A program made the position numbers and the translations under genes. Below the pieces are notes generated by a model. That model was not told where the DNA came from, ran no database searches, and saw only the letters and a program-made list of their open reading frames with translations. This document shows positions 8,784 through 18,543 of a stretch of 64,000 nucleotides of DNA, piece after piece. This DNA comes from Roseibium album (GTDB lineage: Bacteria > Pseudomonadota > Alphaproteobacteria > Rhizobiales > Stappiaceae), in the NCBI GenBank assembly GCA_001404055.1, contig CXTY01000005.1, forward strand, positions 1 to 64,000, in the 5' to 3' direction. Within the stretch, counting starts at the first letter, position 1. Each line of letters starts with the position of its first letter.

Positions 8784-9368
8784 TCAGGCCTTCTTCACAA
8801 ACTCAGTCAGGATCACAATTCTCTGATCGTTCACGCGGCCTTCGATGTGAGCTGGATTGTCTGCAACAAGGCCGATGTTACGCACTGCTGTGCCGCGCTT
8901 GGCCGTGAAGCCCGCACCTTTGACCTTCAGGTCCTTGACCAGGGTGACCGTGTCGCCGGAGCTCAGCACGGCGCCGTTGGTGTCCTTGTGAACGACAGTT
9001 GCATCCGTATCGGAATTCTCGCCGTGCAGGCCAGCCTTGGCCCAGGAGAGTACGTCGTCCTCGAGATAAAGCATGTCCAGAAGATCCCGCGCCCAGCTCT
9101 CTCCCGGCATTCTTGAAAGCAGCCGGTAAGCGGTGACCTGAACGGCCGGAACCTGGCTCCAGGCAGCCTCATTAAGGCAATGCCAATGATTGGGCGTTAG
9201 GCCCGCCGCTTCGGAAATCTGATCTGAACAAAAAGAGCATGCGAAAACTGCGGTAGCCACAGTGCCGTCCGGATCCGGGCCTACTTCCAGCAAGGCCAAG
9301 GATTGATCGGAGCCACACAATTCGCAGGCATTTTCCGCGCGTTCACGCACTTCCTGTTCAAGGCTCAT
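8784..9368 (-). CDS. PhnA-domain zinc-ribbon protein
   Basis: 194 residues, start supported by AAGGAAA upstream. An N-terminal zinc ribbon (CELCGS at about 16-21, then FACSFCSD) precedes a helical middle and a C-terminal SH3-like PhnA domain with GDTVTLVKDLKVKGAGFTAKRGTAVRNIGL. The name comes from the E. coli phn neighbourhood, but the protein is not a phosphonoacetate hydrolase and its function is not settled. It is monocistronic here, with a dead tautomerase fragment after it and lepA upstream. Confidence 0.85.
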   Translation of the reverse strand: MSLEQEVRERAENACELCGSDQSLALLEVGPDPDGTVATAVFACSFCSDQISEAAGLTPNHWHCLNEAAWSQVPAVQVTAYRLLSRMPGESWARDLLDMLYLEDDVLSWAKAGLHGENSDTDATVVHKDTNGAVLSSGDTVTLVKDLKVKGAGFTAKRGTAVRNIGLVADNPAHIEGRVNDQRIVILTEFVKKA

Positions 9369-9488
9369 CGAATTTCCTTATGCGCTAGAGGGGCAGCCCG
9401 TTGAATGGTGCCGTACGACGCACTCGCGTGTGTTCGAAACGCGGGAGGGCCCACTGGGCCTTCACGTCAGGCAAGACCTGATCGTTTC

Positions 9489-11294
9489 TCAGTCATCCAT
9501 TTTCAGGGCCTGAATGAAGGCGTCCTGCGGGATCTCAACTTTTCCGAACTGACGCATCTTCTTTTTACCCGCCTTCTGCTTTTCAAGCAGCTTGCGCTTA
9601 CGGGTGGCATCGCCGCCGTAACATTTTGCCGTTACATCCTTGCGCAGCGCTGAAATGGTTTCGCGGGCAATGACACGGCCGCCGAGAGCGGCCTGGATCG
9701 GGATCTTGAACATGTGCCGCGGGATCAGGTCTTTCAGCTTTTCACACATGGCCCGGCCACGGCGGTCCGCCTGACTGCGGTGCACAAGCACGGAAAGTGC
9801 GTCCACGGGTTCGTCATTGACCAGGATCGACATCTTGACGAGATCACCCGCACGATAGTCGGAGATCTGATAGTCGAAGGACGCGTAGCCCTTGGAGATC
9901 GATTTCAGTCGGTCGTAGAAATCAAATACCACCTCGTTAAGCGGCAGATCATACAGGACCATTGCGCGCGAACCGACATAGGAAAGGTCCACCTGAATGC
10001 CGCGACGTTCCTGGCAGAGTTTCAAGATGCCACCAAGATAGTCATCCGGTGTCATGATGGTTGCGCGTATCCAGGGCTCGCGGATCTCATCGATCTTGAC
10101 CACGTCCGGCATGTCCGCCGGATTGTGAAGTGCAATTTCCGAACCATCAGTCATGGACATCTGGTAGACCACCGACGGTGCCGTGGCGATCAGGTCGAGA
10201 TTGAACTCGCGGGAAAGGCGTTCCTGGATAATTTCCAGGTGCAGCAGACCGAGGAAACCACAACGGAAACCAAACCCGAGCGCAGCCGAGGTTTCCATTT
10301 CATACGAGAAACTGGCGTCGTTCAAACGTAGTTTGCCCATTGCGGCACGCAGGTCTTCAAAGTCGTTGGCATCAACCGGGAAGAGACCACAAAACACCAC
10401 CGGCTGTGCCGGTTTGAAGCCCGGAAGAGGTTCAGCGCAGGGTTTCTTGTCAAGGGTGATGGTATCGCCGACGCGGGTGTCCGCCACTTCCTTGATCGAC
10501 CCGGTGATTACGCCGATTTCGCCCGCGCGCAGCTCATCCACCTGAATGAACTTCGGTGTCATCGCACCGACGCGGTCAATATCGTAGGCAGCACCTGTGC
10601 CCATCATCTTGATCTTCTGGCCCTTCTTCAACGACCCGTTGATCACGCGTACCAGAACCATCACGCCCAGGTAAGTGTCGTACCAGCTGTCTACCAGCAT
10701 CGCCTTCAGCGTGTCGTCAGGGTCACCTTCTGGCGGTGGCAATTGCGTGACGATGGCTTCCAGAACATCGTCCACGCCCAGACCGGTCTTTGCCGAGATC
10801 ATGCAGGCCTCGGATGCGTCGATACCGATCACATCCTCGATCTGTTCCTTGATCCGGTCAGGCTCCGCCGCTGGCAGATCGATCTTGTTCAAAACGGTTA
10901 CGATCTCATGATCGTTTTCGATCGCCTTATAAACATTGGCGAGCGTCTGCGCTTCCACTCCCTGCGAAGCATCGACCACCAGAAGCGAGCCTTCACAGGC
11001 AGCAAGTGAGCGCGATACTTCGTAGGCAAAGTCCACGTGACCAGGTGTGTCGATCAGGTTCAGCGTATACTGCTGCCCGTCCTTGGCGTCATAGATCAGC
11101 CGCACGGTCTGCGCTTTGATCGTGATGCCACGCTCGCGCTCGATATCCATGCTATCGAGAACCTGATCGGTCATTTCGCGGTCGGTCATCGTTCCGGTCA
11201 TCTGGATCAGCCGGTCAGCCAAGGTCGACTTGCCGTGATCGATGTGGGCAACGATGGAAAAATTGCGGATGTTGGAAAGCTTCTTCGTCGTCAT
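9489..11294 (-). CDS. lepA: Elongation factor 4 (LepA), ribosome back-translocation GTPase
   Basis: 601 residues, the standard length. The GTPase domain shows G1 [11 protein letters not shown]3 DTPGHVDF and G4 NKIDLP; domain II, EF-G-like domains III and V, and the LepA-specific C-terminal domain with [20 protein letters not shown] follow. It acts on ribosomes at the membrane or in the cytoplasm, under ionic or cold stress in other bacteria. GGGGCGG lies just upstream of the ATG. No operon partner is visible: the gene upstream diverges. Confidence 0.98.
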   Translation of the reverse strand: MTTKKLSNIRNFSIVAHIDHGKSTLADRLIQMTGTMTDREMTDQVLDSMDIERERGITIKAQTVRLIYDAKDGQQYTLNLIDTPGHVDFAYEVSRSLAACEGSLLVVDASQGVEAQTLANVYKAIENDHEIVTVLNKIDLPAAEPDRIKEQIEDVIGIDASEACMISAKTGLGVDDVLEAIVTQLPPPEGDPDDTLKAMLVDSWYDTYLGVMVLVRVINGSLKKGQKIKMMGTGAAYDIDRVGAMTPKFIQVDELRAGEIGVITGSIKEVADTRVGDTITLDKKPCAEPLPGFKPAQPVVFCGLFPVDANDFEDLRAAMGKLRLNDASFSYEMETSAALGFGFRCGFLGLLHLEIIQERLSREFNLDLIATAPSVVYQMSMTDGSEIALHNPADMPDVVKIDEIREPWIRATIMTPDDYLGGILKLCQERRGIQVDLSYVGSRAMVLYDLPLNEVVFDFYDRLKSISKGYASFDYQISDYRAGDLVKMSILVNDEPVDALSVLVHRSQADRRGRAMCEKLKDLIPRHMFKIPIQAALGGRVIARETISALRKDVTAKCYGGDATRKRKLLEKQKAGKKKMRQFGKVEIPQDAFIQALKMDD

Positions 11295-11533
11295 GGCCGC
11301 CCCTTTACCATTGCATTTCGATTTCGCCTAGTGGATTGCGTACAGTCGCGGCGGAAAACTGGTGTTTTTTTGTGCGCAGTCGCGTGAACGTGGGACATCT
11401 TCGTGCGAACCGGTAAGCGGTAATACAGTCGCTGGATGAAATTACGTAGGATAACTAACGTATGTACGGTTCTCTCTGATAGAGGGTGAACTATGGTAAT
11501 TATCGATCCTTCGAGAACTTCATGAGACCGTGA

Positions 11534-12055
11534 ATGCTAGTCCGCGATGCCCAACCGAAGGATATTCCTTCAATTCTGATGCTCTATAATCAGGCCGTCC
11601 GTGACACAACGGCCGCCTGGACAACACAGGAAGAAACACTGGACGCCAGATTGACCTGGTATGAGAACAGGATGAAACAGGGACTTCCTGTTATCGTAGC
11701 CGTTGATGGTGAGGATCAGGTGACCGGCTTTGCCAGTTACGGACCGTTTCGGTCCAAGGAAGGCTACCGGCATACAGCCGAGCACACCGTTTATGTTAAC
11801 CCGGCAATTCAAAGACAGGGAATTGGCCGTACGCTAATGACCCGTCTCATTGATATCGCCGAGGCGAATGGCATTCATGTACTGGTCGGAGGCGTCGACG
11901 GAGAGAACAGCGCTTCGATAGCGCTCCATGAAACGCTCGGCTTTGAGGTTTCCGGACGGTTGCCGCAAACAGGTACCAAGTATGGCCGCTGGCTGGACCT
12001 GGTTTTTCTGACAAAGGTGCTGAAATCCGCAGCGCCGTTGGAGCATTTCGAATAA
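11534..12055 (+). CDS. GNAT N-acetyltransferase, phosphinothricin acetyltransferase-like
   Basis: 173 residues in a single GNAT domain. It starts MLVRDAQPKDIPSILMLYNQ and has the acetyl-CoA pyrophosphate loop RQGIGRTL and a C-terminal GENSASIALHETLGFEVSGRL block, as in the PAT/MddA subgroup. Members acetylate phosphinothricin or methionine sulfoximine-like amino acids, but this cannot be read from the sequence alone. The ribosome binding site is poor. It converges on mepA. Confidence 0.85.
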   Translation: MLVRDAQPKDIPSILMLYNQAVRDTTAAWTTQEETLDARLTWYENRMKQGLPVIVAVDGEDQVTGFASYGPFRSKEGYRHTAEHTVYVNPAIQRQGIGRTLMTRLIDIAEANGIHVLVGGVDGENSASIALHETLGFEVSGRLPQTGTKYGRWLDLVFLTKVLKSAAPLEHFE

Positions 12056-12076
12056 CTCTCTGGCTTCTTGCTTTAT

Positions 12077-13180
12077 TCAGTTGGCCGTCAAAACGGTCCG
12101 GCAAGCCTTCGGCAAAGCAGCCAGCGCCATCGCGCGTTTCTTTACGACCTTTGGTTTTTCACCTGGCTTGGGCGGGTTCTTGGGTACCCACGGTTCATCC
12201 GACAACCAATAGGTCAGATGCTTGCCGCAGCCGTCTCCGGGTGGTGGCGGGTTCTGGTTCTTGCAGCCCTTGCTTCCCGCCGGACAGGAAAGCCGAACGT
12301 GGAAATGGTAGTGATGCCCCCACCATGGCCGGACTTTTCCGAGCCAGGCGCGGTTTTTGCTTTTTTCAAATTTGCAAAGAGCTTTCTTGATGGTCGGGCT
12401 CACAAAAATTCGGGCTACCCGTTTATCCGATGCTGCCCGGCGGATTAAACTTGCATGTGCATTGGACCATTTGGCCGGGTCAACTCGGCGGTCGGCCCCT
12501 TTAATATCCATTGGCCCGATCAGCATGGATATGGCAGAAATTTCTTCGCGTTCCTTGGTGCTCAGGCGCCTGTTGGGCATTTCGGTCAGCCAGATATCTG
12601 CGTCCAGACCAATCTGATGGCTGGCATGGCCAGAGATCATGGGTCCTCCACGCGGCTGAGCCAGATCGCCGACCAGAAGACCATTCCAGCCAACACTCGG
12701 CGCATCCGTTGCAAGATCTTTCAGATAGTCGATCAGTTCCGGATGGCCCCAGTTTCGATTACGTGAAAGCCGCATGGCCTGCCAGGTTGGTCCGTCCGGG
12801 GGCAGCGAAGCACCACCCGCGAGGCAGCCCTTGGCGTAAGACCCTATAGATCGCGCTTTCAAAGGCGCCGGTCCGTCCGCAGCACCGAAATAGTTCTTGG
12901 CCGGAAATTGGGAATAAAGAACGAGCTTCGGCTTGCTTGGGACATAGCCGTCAGGAACCGATCGTTTTTTGATCGGAACCGGAACCCCGGCAACGACCTG
13001 GAGGCTGGGCTGATAGTCTTGTGTTGCAGCATGTGTCGGTTTGGCAGTGGGAACCGGTGTGCTCGCCTCGGCCTTTCCGCAAATAAGAACGGCGGCCAAC
13101 AAGCCTGCCATACCCGCCAAGTGGTTTTTCCGGAGCGTCAGTGCGTTAAAAGTTCGCGCTGTTTGTCGACACCTAGTCAC
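12077..13180 (-). CDS. mepA: Penicillin-insensitive murein endopeptidase (M74)
   Basis: 367 residues from a GTG at 13180 with a GAGG ribosome binding site 7 bases upstream. A signal sequence (hydrophobic AGMAGLLAAVLICG, then KAEAS) directs it to the periplasm, where it would cut the D-Ala-meso-DAP crosslinks of peptidoglycan. The zinc/catalytic motifs of the LAS family are intact: SGHASHQIGLDAD and WGHHYHFHVRL. Six Cys in the C-terminal half (SCPAGSKGCKNQ, DGCGKHL and others) suggest disulfides. The C-terminal tail is Pro/Lys rich. A perfect 16-bp palindrome lies about 55 bases before the start. Confidence 0.95.
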   Translation of the reverse strand: MTRCRQTARTFNALTLRKNHLAGMAGLLAAVLICGKAEASTPVPTAKPTHAATQDYQPSLQVVAGVPVPIKKRSVPDGYVPSKPKLVLYSQFPAKNYFGAADGPAPLKARSIGSYAKGCLAGGASLPPDGPTWQAMRLSRNRNWGHPELIDYLKDLATDAPSVGWNGLLVGDLAQPRGGPMISGHASHQIGLDADIWLTEMPNRRLSTKEREEISAISMLIGPMDIKGADRRVDPAKWSNAHASLIRRAASDKRVARIFVSPTIKKALCKFEKSKNRAWLGKVRPWWGHHYHFHVRLSCPAGSKGCKNQNPPPPGDGCGKHLTYWLSDEPWVPKNPPKPGEKPKVVKKRAMALAALPKACRTVLTAN

Positions 13181-13234
13181 TTGAGAACCTCGTGCGCCAG
13201 TGCATCCAGGGCCCGAACCCTAGCGGTTGCCGCC

Positions 13235-13250
13235 GGAACCAATTGGTTCC
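13235..13250. promoter_or_regulatory. Perfect 16-bp palindrome upstream of mepA
   Basis: GGAACCAATTGGTTCC is its own reverse complement. It lies between the patatin gene and mepA, at about -55 to -70 from the mepA start codon. A second palindrome, CCTGAT-t-ATCAGG (13261-13273), overlaps the patatin stop codon. The spacing fits an operator or short terminator; nothing identifies the protein that might bind. Confidence 0.45.
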
Positions 13251-13268
13251 AGGCGATCAACCTGATTA

Positions 13269-14354
13269 TCAGGCAGCATGCACCAATTCGGACTTTTCTG
13301 CACCTGATTCTGAGGTCTCCACATGTGCTTTCAACAGGTCTGCCAATTCGTCCAACAGCACCGTCTTGTCGCGGATCACGCGATCCGCAGCGCCATTGAG
13401 AGCGATAATGTTGCTCGGACGAGCATTGTCCATGTCTTCGGCATCCGGCGTAAGCGCAGCTTCAAAGCGGTGATAGGTTACCTTCGGGAGTTCAGCGAAC
13501 AGGTGTTTTGCCTGGTATGCAGCGGTCTGTGACTGGCCGTCAGAGAAGATAGACAGAATTGGAACGCCCTTTGAGGGCTGCATCCAGCCGAGTGCGCCCC
13601 ATCCTTTTGCTTCCCTATAGGGGAAAGACCGTTCTTTCGCACGGCCGGTTCCCAGTGAAATAATCACAATTTCTTCGTTGTCCCAGCCGAGTTTACGGGC
13701 TTCCAGAAAGGCAGCCATAGCAGGATCGTTCATGAAGACGCCGCCATCGACGAGAGCTTCATCCTGCTTGCGACTGAGATTTTCCACCCGCGCGGGCTCA
13801 AAGAAGGATGGTGCGGCAGTTGTCGCTCGCACCGCCTGCCAGAAGTAATAATCGTCCGGGCGGCTGCCATTTTCTTCAAGACCATTGGTCATGAAAACGG
13901 CCTTGCGCTGCTCAATGTCATAGGCTGTCAGAACGAGTTTTGTGAGGCCGCTGGCCATGGATGTCCAGCCGAACCGCTCTTTCAGCAGTTTTTCCAGCGG
14001 GCGGGCATCGTAGGTTTCATCAAACAGGCCGAGTGGATTCGTGATTGCTCTGGAGAGACGGGCATTTATCGAATGGGTAAAGATGTCCCGAGCTTCGCGC
14101 TCATAAAATGCGCGCAATTCGGAAATCGTGGCCGCAGCTTCTCCCGTTGTACCGCCGGGACGCGGGGCGCACAGTCCTGCCGCAATCAATCCGCCGGTCG
14201 ATGTGCCGGCCATCAGGTCAAAAACCTGGTGCATCGGAGCATTGACGCCCCGTTGTGCCAGACGGCTTTCAAGAGCTTCGAGAATTCGCAGTGGAATCAG
14301 GCCGCGCACTCCGCCGCCGTCAATTGATAGAATAAAACGTTTTGTCCGGGCCAT
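13269..14354 (-). CDS. Patatin-like phospholipase
   Basis: 361 residues. The patatin fold is clear: oxyanion-hole DGGGVRG (residues 12-18), nucleophile elbow GTSTGG with Ser52, and the DGG catalytic Asp in ALVDGGVFMNDPA. The Ser-Asp dyad predicts lipid acyl hydrolase activity. There is no signal peptide, so it is cytosolic or peripheral to the membrane. AGGGGAC precedes the ATG. Although CD-NTase-linked patatins exist, no cyclase, ubiquitin-like or NUDIX partner is nearby, so a metabolic lipase is the more likely reading. It is co-directional with mepA, 88 bases apart. Confidence 0.9.
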   Translation of the reverse strand: MARTKRFILSIDGGGVRGLIPLRILEALESRLAQRGVNAPMHQVFDLMAGTSTGGLIAAGLCAPRPGGTTGEAAATISELRAFYEREARDIFTHSINARLSRAITNPLGLFDETYDARPLEKLLKERFGWTSMASGLTKLVLTAYDIEQRKAVFMTNGLEENGSRPDDYYFWQAVRATTAAPSFFEPARVENLSRKQDEALVDGGVFMNDPAMAAFLEARKLGWDNEEIVIISLGTGRAKERSFPYREAKGWGALGWMQPSKGVPILSIFSDGQSQTAAYQAKHLFAELPKVTYHRFEAALTPDAEDMDNARPSNIIALNGAADRVIRDKTVLLDELADLLKAHVETSESGAEKSELVHAA

Positions 14355-14655
14355 TGTCCGTCCCCTGGGTGGTCAATATCGAAAGGGGCAGCACTTGTTC
14401 GCGGAACCGCGTCAAATGCTTACGTCATTTGTTCTTTAATGTTTGCGGCCAATTGCGACACTGCAATGGCAAAAGCGGAAATCAGGTTGAAAAATTTCAA
14501 GTCTGGCGTGCAAACGGTTAATTGAAACCGCAGAATTCGGTACTTTTATTGGAGGGCAGGGACGAGACTTTCTTTCTTCGCAACTCCTGCTCTTTATTCC
14601 AGCATGTGTTTCAGAATAGGATCGGTTCGAATTTGAAACCCCTACAGGATGTTCC
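14355..14655. other. Intergenic region between divergent patatin and M42 genes
   Basis: 301 bases between divergent start codons. It must hold both promoters, but I see no convincing -35/-10 pair, repeat or small gene. The only clear signal is the AGGA ribosome binding site of the M42 peptidase gene. Confidence 0.4.
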
Positions 14656-15699
14656 ATGAATATCGATCTTCTTCGCCGACTTTGCGAAACTCCAGGCGTA
14701 CCCGGTCACGAACACCGCGTCCGCGAACTGATAACAGCCGAAATAGAGGGCCTGTTTGACGAGGTCACGGTTGATCCAATGGGGTCGCTTCTCTGTCGCA
14801 GGAATTCGCGCAAGACGGCCAAAGGCGGTGCTCCAAAGAAGGTCATGCTGCTTTGTCATATGGACGAAATCGGTTTTCTTGTTTCACATGTTACGGACAA
14901 GGGTTTTCTGCACGTGCAGCCTGTCGGCGGGTTTGACGCTCGCAACCTGTTCTCGCGCCGAGTTCTGGTTTCCACCGATGAAGGAGACTTCAAGGGTGTG
15001 CTGAACCCGGGCGGCAAACCGATCCACATTTCCTCTCCAGAGGAACGCAAGAAGGTGCCGGATCCAAAGGACTTCGTGATTGATCTGGGTCTGGGTGAAA
15101 AGGCCAAGGAGGTCGTCAAGGTGGGTGACATGGTCACCATGGACGAACCGCTGATCGAGATTGGCGACAAGGTCGTTTCCAAGGCGCTCGATAACCGGAT
15201 TGCCTGCTGGCTCGGCATTGAAGCTATCAAGGGTCTCGGCAAATCAAAGCACGACTGTGAAATCCATGTTGCTTTCACTTGCCAGGAGGAAGTTGGCTTG
15301 CGCGGTGCAAGGACAGCCGCTTTTGCCATCAAGCCGGATATCGGCCTTGGTGTTGATGTCACGCTTTCCTGCGACACACCGGGAGTACCTGAGCAGGACC
15401 GGACGACCGTTCAGGGCGACGGCTTTGGCCTGCATGTCAAGGATTCCAGCTTTATCGCAGACCGCGAACTGGTGAAGGAAATCGAGGCTCTGGCTCAGAA
15501 AAGCAAGATCCCGTTCCAGCGCACCATGCTGGCCGCTGGCGGTCAGGACGGCGCTGCAGCCCAGCAGGCGGCGGCTGGCGCAAAGGCCATCGGGATCGTG
15601 GTCGGCACGCGCTACATCCACACCGTCACTGAAATGATCCACAAGTCGGATCTTCAAGCGGCGCTGGATATTCTGGTGGCGTATCTGAAGAAGGCTTGA
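14656..15699 (+). CDS. M42-family metallopeptidase (FrvX/glutamyl aminopeptidase type)
   Basis: 347 residues, start MNIDLLRRLCETPGVPGHEH with AGGA upstream. The co-catalytic zinc motifs of clan MH are present: LCHMDEIGF (His and the adjacent Asp), TCQEEVGLRG (catalytic Glu and metal Glu), a metal Asp in the GLGVDVTLSCDTPG region and a C-terminal His in GTRYIHTVTEM. Family members are large oligomeric aminopeptidases acting on short peptides in the cytoplasm. It is a single gene, followed by a twin-hairpin repeat. Confidence 0.93.
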   Translation: MNIDLLRRLCETPGVPGHEHRVRELITAEIEGLFDEVTVDPMGSLLCRRNSRKTAKGGAPKKVMLLCHMDEIGFLVSHVTDKGFLHVQPVGGFDARNLFSRRVLVSTDEGDFKGVLNPGGKPIHISSPEERKKVPDPKDFVIDLGLGEKAKEVVKVGDMVTMDEPLIEIGDKVVSKALDNRIACWLGIEAIKGLGKSKHDCEIHVAFTCQEEVGLRGARTAAFAIKPDIGLGVDVTLSCDTPGVPEQDRTTVQGDGFGLHVKDSSFIADRELVKEIEALAQKSKIPFQRTMLAAGGQDGAAAQQAAAGAKAIGIVVGTRYIHTVTEMIHKSDLQAALDILVAYLKKA

Positions 15700-15721
15700 T
15701 CTCTAGAGAATAGAACATGCC

Positions 15722-15784
15722 GCCCCGGTCTTGAACCGGGGCCTGCTACCAAAAAGCGATTTGGTCCCGGATCATGTCCGGGAC
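15722..15784 (+). repeat. Twin-hairpin intergenic repeat, copy 1
   Basis: Two perfect hairpins about 20 bases apart: GCCCCGGT/ACCGGGGC (15722-15729, 15735-15742) and GTCCCGGA/TCCGGGAC (15764-15771, 15777-15784). The reverse complement of 44427-44487 has the same order, the same GGCCT and GGTCCCGG blocks and nearly the same spacing, so this is a dispersed REP/BIME-like unit. It directly follows the M42 gene and may serve as its 3' end. Confidence 0.7.
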
Positions 15785-15809
15785 TGCAATTTTGGCGTTG
15801 TTCGGGTTA

Positions 15810-16427
15810 TTAAGCGAACAGACCTGCGAAATTGGAGAATTGCTCGCCAGTGCCTGCGTAGAGCTCACTGACAGAAGCGTTCTGGTAGCTGAACGACCCG
15901 TTGTCGAAATCGCCTTCAATCGTCGAAGCGCTAGCCGAGCGGACGGACAGGCCCGTTTCGCTGTCGAATGACACCCGCTCATAGGAAACAAATTGGGCAG
16001 AGACCGTCTCGCCGCCGATTTCCGCCTCGATCGTTGTCGTCGAGATGGTTGCGCTTTCATAGGCGACTGAAGCGGAAGCCTCGCTGTCGTCCTCACCAAG
16101 CACTGCCTTCAATTGGCCGGCTGTCTTCTGGTAGTCCTCAACGGTCGCCAGTGCACCCTCGGTATCCGCATCTTCGTCGTCGCCGGTCTTGCCTTTTTCG
16201 ACAGCCGCCTGAAGGGTTGCGATCACCACCGCGTCTTCTTCAGCCTGCTTGCTGGCAGCTTCCAGAACGTTGATTGCGGGGGCTTTATGGTGCCCGTTCC
16301 GTTGACCGATTTCATGGCCATAGGCATGGCCTTTAGGATCGGCCTTGCCGCGTTCCGGGCCGTCGTTTGAATAAGACGATGAATAGATACTCGCACTCTG
16401 GGTAGTCGTTTCGATGGAAATCTGCAT
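15810..16427 (-). CDS. Unrecognised acidic Ser/Thr/Ala-rich protein
   Basis: 205 residues, start supported by AGGAT. It has no Cys, no signal peptide and no transmembrane helix. The N-terminus (MQISIETTTQSASIYSSSYS) and the C-terminal 90 residues are rich in Ser, Thr, Ala and acidic residues with an alternating beta-like pattern. The middle is helical (VLEAASKQAEEDAVVIATLQ) with a DDEDAD run. The protein ends in a hydrophobic FSNFAGLFA. That composition recalls surface or type I-secreted proteins, but no Gly/Asp RTX nonapeptide is present. I do not recognise a family. It stands alone between the M42 gene and the esterase. Confidence 0.6.
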   Translation of the reverse strand: MQISIETTTQSASIYSSSYSNDGPERGKADPKGHAYGHEIGQRNGHHKAPAINVLEAASKQAEEDAVVIATLQAAVEKGKTGDDEDADTEGALATVEDYQKTAGQLKAVLGEDDSEASASVAYESATISTTTIEAEIGGETVSAQFVSYERVSFDSETGLSVRSASASTIEGDFDNGSFSYQNASVSELYAGTGEQFSNFAGLFA

Positions 16428-16546
16428 TGTGCTTGGATCCTGGCAAACGGACTTTCTGGTCCGGCATAGTTCGCTAAAGGATCTTTGAAAGCGGTTAACA
16501 GGCCGTTAACCAAATTAACCGGCAGGATTCAGCCGTTTTTCTGAAG

Positions 16547-17209
16547 TCAAAAACACTGATCAAGAAAGCGCCCCGCAAGAATCATCCCGCGCTCATCAAT
16601 GGAATGGCCGAGTCCTGCAAGTTCATGGAGTTTTACCTCAACGCCGGACTTTGTCAGCGTCTGTCTTGCAGCCTCCGCATGATAGTGCGGAACAACGTCG
16701 TCTTCAGTGCCATGGACGATCAGAACGGGGCTCTGCGTGTTGATGTCACTCAGCTGGCCAATTCCTGGCAGCAGGCCTGAATATCCAATGAGCGCAGCGG
16801 GCGGTACCTTGCGGCGCAGGCCGCACTGGAACGTCATCATTGCGCCTTGACTGAAACCAACGAGTGCAAGAGAGCGATCATCCAGAGCGTGTTCCTCAAG
16901 CTCCCTGTCCAAAAAATGGTCCAAAATCGGTTGAGCCGCTTCCGCGCCGATACGAAGTTCCGAGGGGGAACGTTCGCTCAAGGCAAACCATTGTCTGCCA
17001 CTGAGCGCTTCGAAGGGCAGGGTTTCAGGCGCGTTCGGGGCGACGAACGCAGCATCCGGCAATTGTCCCTGCCAAGCTCGCCCCAGATCAATAAGGTCTG
17101 CTCCGTCAGCGCCGTACCCATGCAGGATAACAATGAGCTGTTTTGCTGGTCCACCAGACAACGGGGGTAGCCGCGGGCCATCTAGCATCTGAAAACTGGA
17201 AGGAGCCAT
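16547..17209 (-). CDS. Carboxylesterase/phospholipase-type alpha/beta hydrolase
   Basis: 220 residues from the ATG at 17209, four bases after the stop of the upstream MFS gene; a longer frame would lie inside that gene. The fold is complete: HGYGADGADL oxyanion region, nucleophile GFSQGAMM, Asp in VHGTEDDVVP and His in LAGLGHSID. It belongs to the small YpfH/EstB group acting on short acyl esters. The tight coupling to a TetA-like exporter suggests one transcript; a joint detoxification role is inference only. Confidence 0.9.
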   Translation of the reverse strand: MAPSSFQMLDGPRLPPLSGGPAKQLIVILHGYGADGADLIDLGRAWQGQLPDAAFVAPNAPETLPFEALSGRQWFALSERSPSELRIGAEAAQPILDHFLDRELEEHALDDRSLALVGFSQGAMMTFQCGLRRKVPPAALIGYSGLLPGIGQLSDINTQSPVLIVHGTEDDVVPHYHAEAARQTLTKSGVEVKLHELAGLGHSIDERGMILAGRFLDQCF

Positions 17210-17213
17210 GACT

Positions 17214-18479
17214 TCACTCAGCCGGACTTTCTGTTTCCCGCATGCCGTCACCCGCAGGCGGTTTTTCCTGCAAGCGCATGAAGGGAAGGGCAATGAGCAT
17301 GGAGGCAAGGATCAGCAGGGCCGCCACAGCAAAGGGCGCGCCTGGGAACACAATTTGTGCGTCAGGCCCGGAGAACAGGGAGAAGGTTTGTGTCATCACA
17401 AAAGGACTGACCACCATGGAGAGGCCCGCAGCGCTTGATATCAGCCCCTGTAGCTCTCCCTGTGCATTGTCCGGAATCCGGTTGGACATGAGCCCCGTAA
17501 ACGCGGGTGTTGCCATGGCTCCGAGCGCTGCAAAACCGATCATCGCATAGGCCGCCCATCCTGCAGTGGCGAACGACAGGCCGATAAAGGCAAGCAGATT
17601 TGCGCAAAGCGCAATGAGAAGCGTTCGTCCGGGGCCAAGTCTTGGTTCAAGTACCCTGATAAGATAACCCTGCACGAATGCAAAGCCAACGCCGACAGTT
17701 GCGAGCGACAAGCCGATATCGCCCGGGCCCCAGGAAAATACCTCTTCCGTGTAGTAGCTCCATACTGCTGGATAAACGTAATGGGCGATATCGAAGAGAA
17801 AGACAGCAAGCAGCAGCGTTCTGACGGCGGGATAGGCGGCAATCTGTTTCAACGCACCAAGCGGGTTGGCTCGCTTCCAGTCAAATGCGCGTCTGTTTTC
17901 CTGTTTCAGCGTCTCCGGCAGCATGAAATAACCAAACAGGAAGTTGATGAAAGAGAGTGCGGCGGCGGCGTAGAAAGGTGCGCGTGTGCCGTATTCTCCC
18001 AGAAAACCACCTATGATTGGGCCAAAGACAAAACCGACGCCGAATCCGGCACCCACCAGACCGAAGTTCTTGGCGCGATCCTCCTTGGAGGATACATCGG
18101 CGATATAGGCAGAAGCCGCTGAGAACGTTGCACCGGCAACCCCGGAAAGCGTGCGCCCGATAAACAGCACCGCAAGGTGCCAGGAAAGCGCCATGATCAG
18201 GTAGTCCACGGCCATGGCAAACATGGAAACAAGAAGCACTGGCCGACGACCAAAACGATCAGAAAGATTGCCTAGCGTCGGTCCAAAGCCGAATTGCATC
18301 AAGGCATAAACAACGCTCAACCATCCGCCCCAGCGTGCGGCGTCGCTAACCGGTAATGTGGTGAGTTCCGTCAGCAGCGAAGGCATGACAGGTATCATCA
18401 GGCCGATGCCCATCGAATTGATGATGAGCGTGACAAGGATAAAGATTAGGGCACTGCGTTTTGATGAACCGGACTGCAA
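17214..18479 (-). CDS. TetA-like major facilitator drug exporter
   Basis: 421 residues with 12 predicted transmembrane helices. MFS motif A ([14 protein letters not shown]) follows helix 2 and motif C-like [16 protein letters not shown] lies in helix 5, both typical of the DHA1/TetA drug:proton antiporters. The start at 18479 is TTG (CAG TCC follow), with GGAAG about 6 bases upstream. Substrate cannot be assigned; many environmental homologues do not confer tetracycline resistance. There is no divergent TetR. It is followed by the esterase gene after four bases. Confidence 0.88.
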   Translation of the reverse strand: MQSGSSKRSALIFILVTLIINSMGIGLMIPVMPSLLTELTTLPVSDAARWGGWLSVVYALMQFGFGPTLGNLSDRFGRRPVLLVSMFAMAVDYLIMALSWHLAVLFIGRTLSGVAGATFSAASAYIADVSSKEDRAKNFGLVGAGFGVGFVFGPIIGGFLGEYGTRAPFYAAAALSFINFLFGYFMLPETLKQENRRAFDWKRANPLGALKQIAAYPAVRTLLLAVFLFDIAHYVYPAVWSYYTEEVFSWGPGDIGLSLATVGVGFAFVQGYLIRVLEPRLGPGRTLLIALCANLLAFIGLSFATAGWAAYAMIGFAALGAMATPAFTGLMSNRIPDNAQGELQGLISSAAGLSMVVSPFVMTQTFSLFSGPDAQIVFPGAPFAVAALLILASMLIALPFMRLQEKPPAGDGMRETESPAE

Positions 18480-18543
18480 GGCGGCTTCCAGAATAGATGT
18501 GTCAAAGGTCAGCCAGAGGAGGCTGGATCAGTCTTTAAACCAA

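Noticed and set aside
13269-14354. Patatin gene as a CBASS-type antiphage effector
   Set aside because: No CD-NTase, Cap2/Cap3 or other defence partner is adjacent. Neighbours are mepA and a peptidase, so a defence role has no support.
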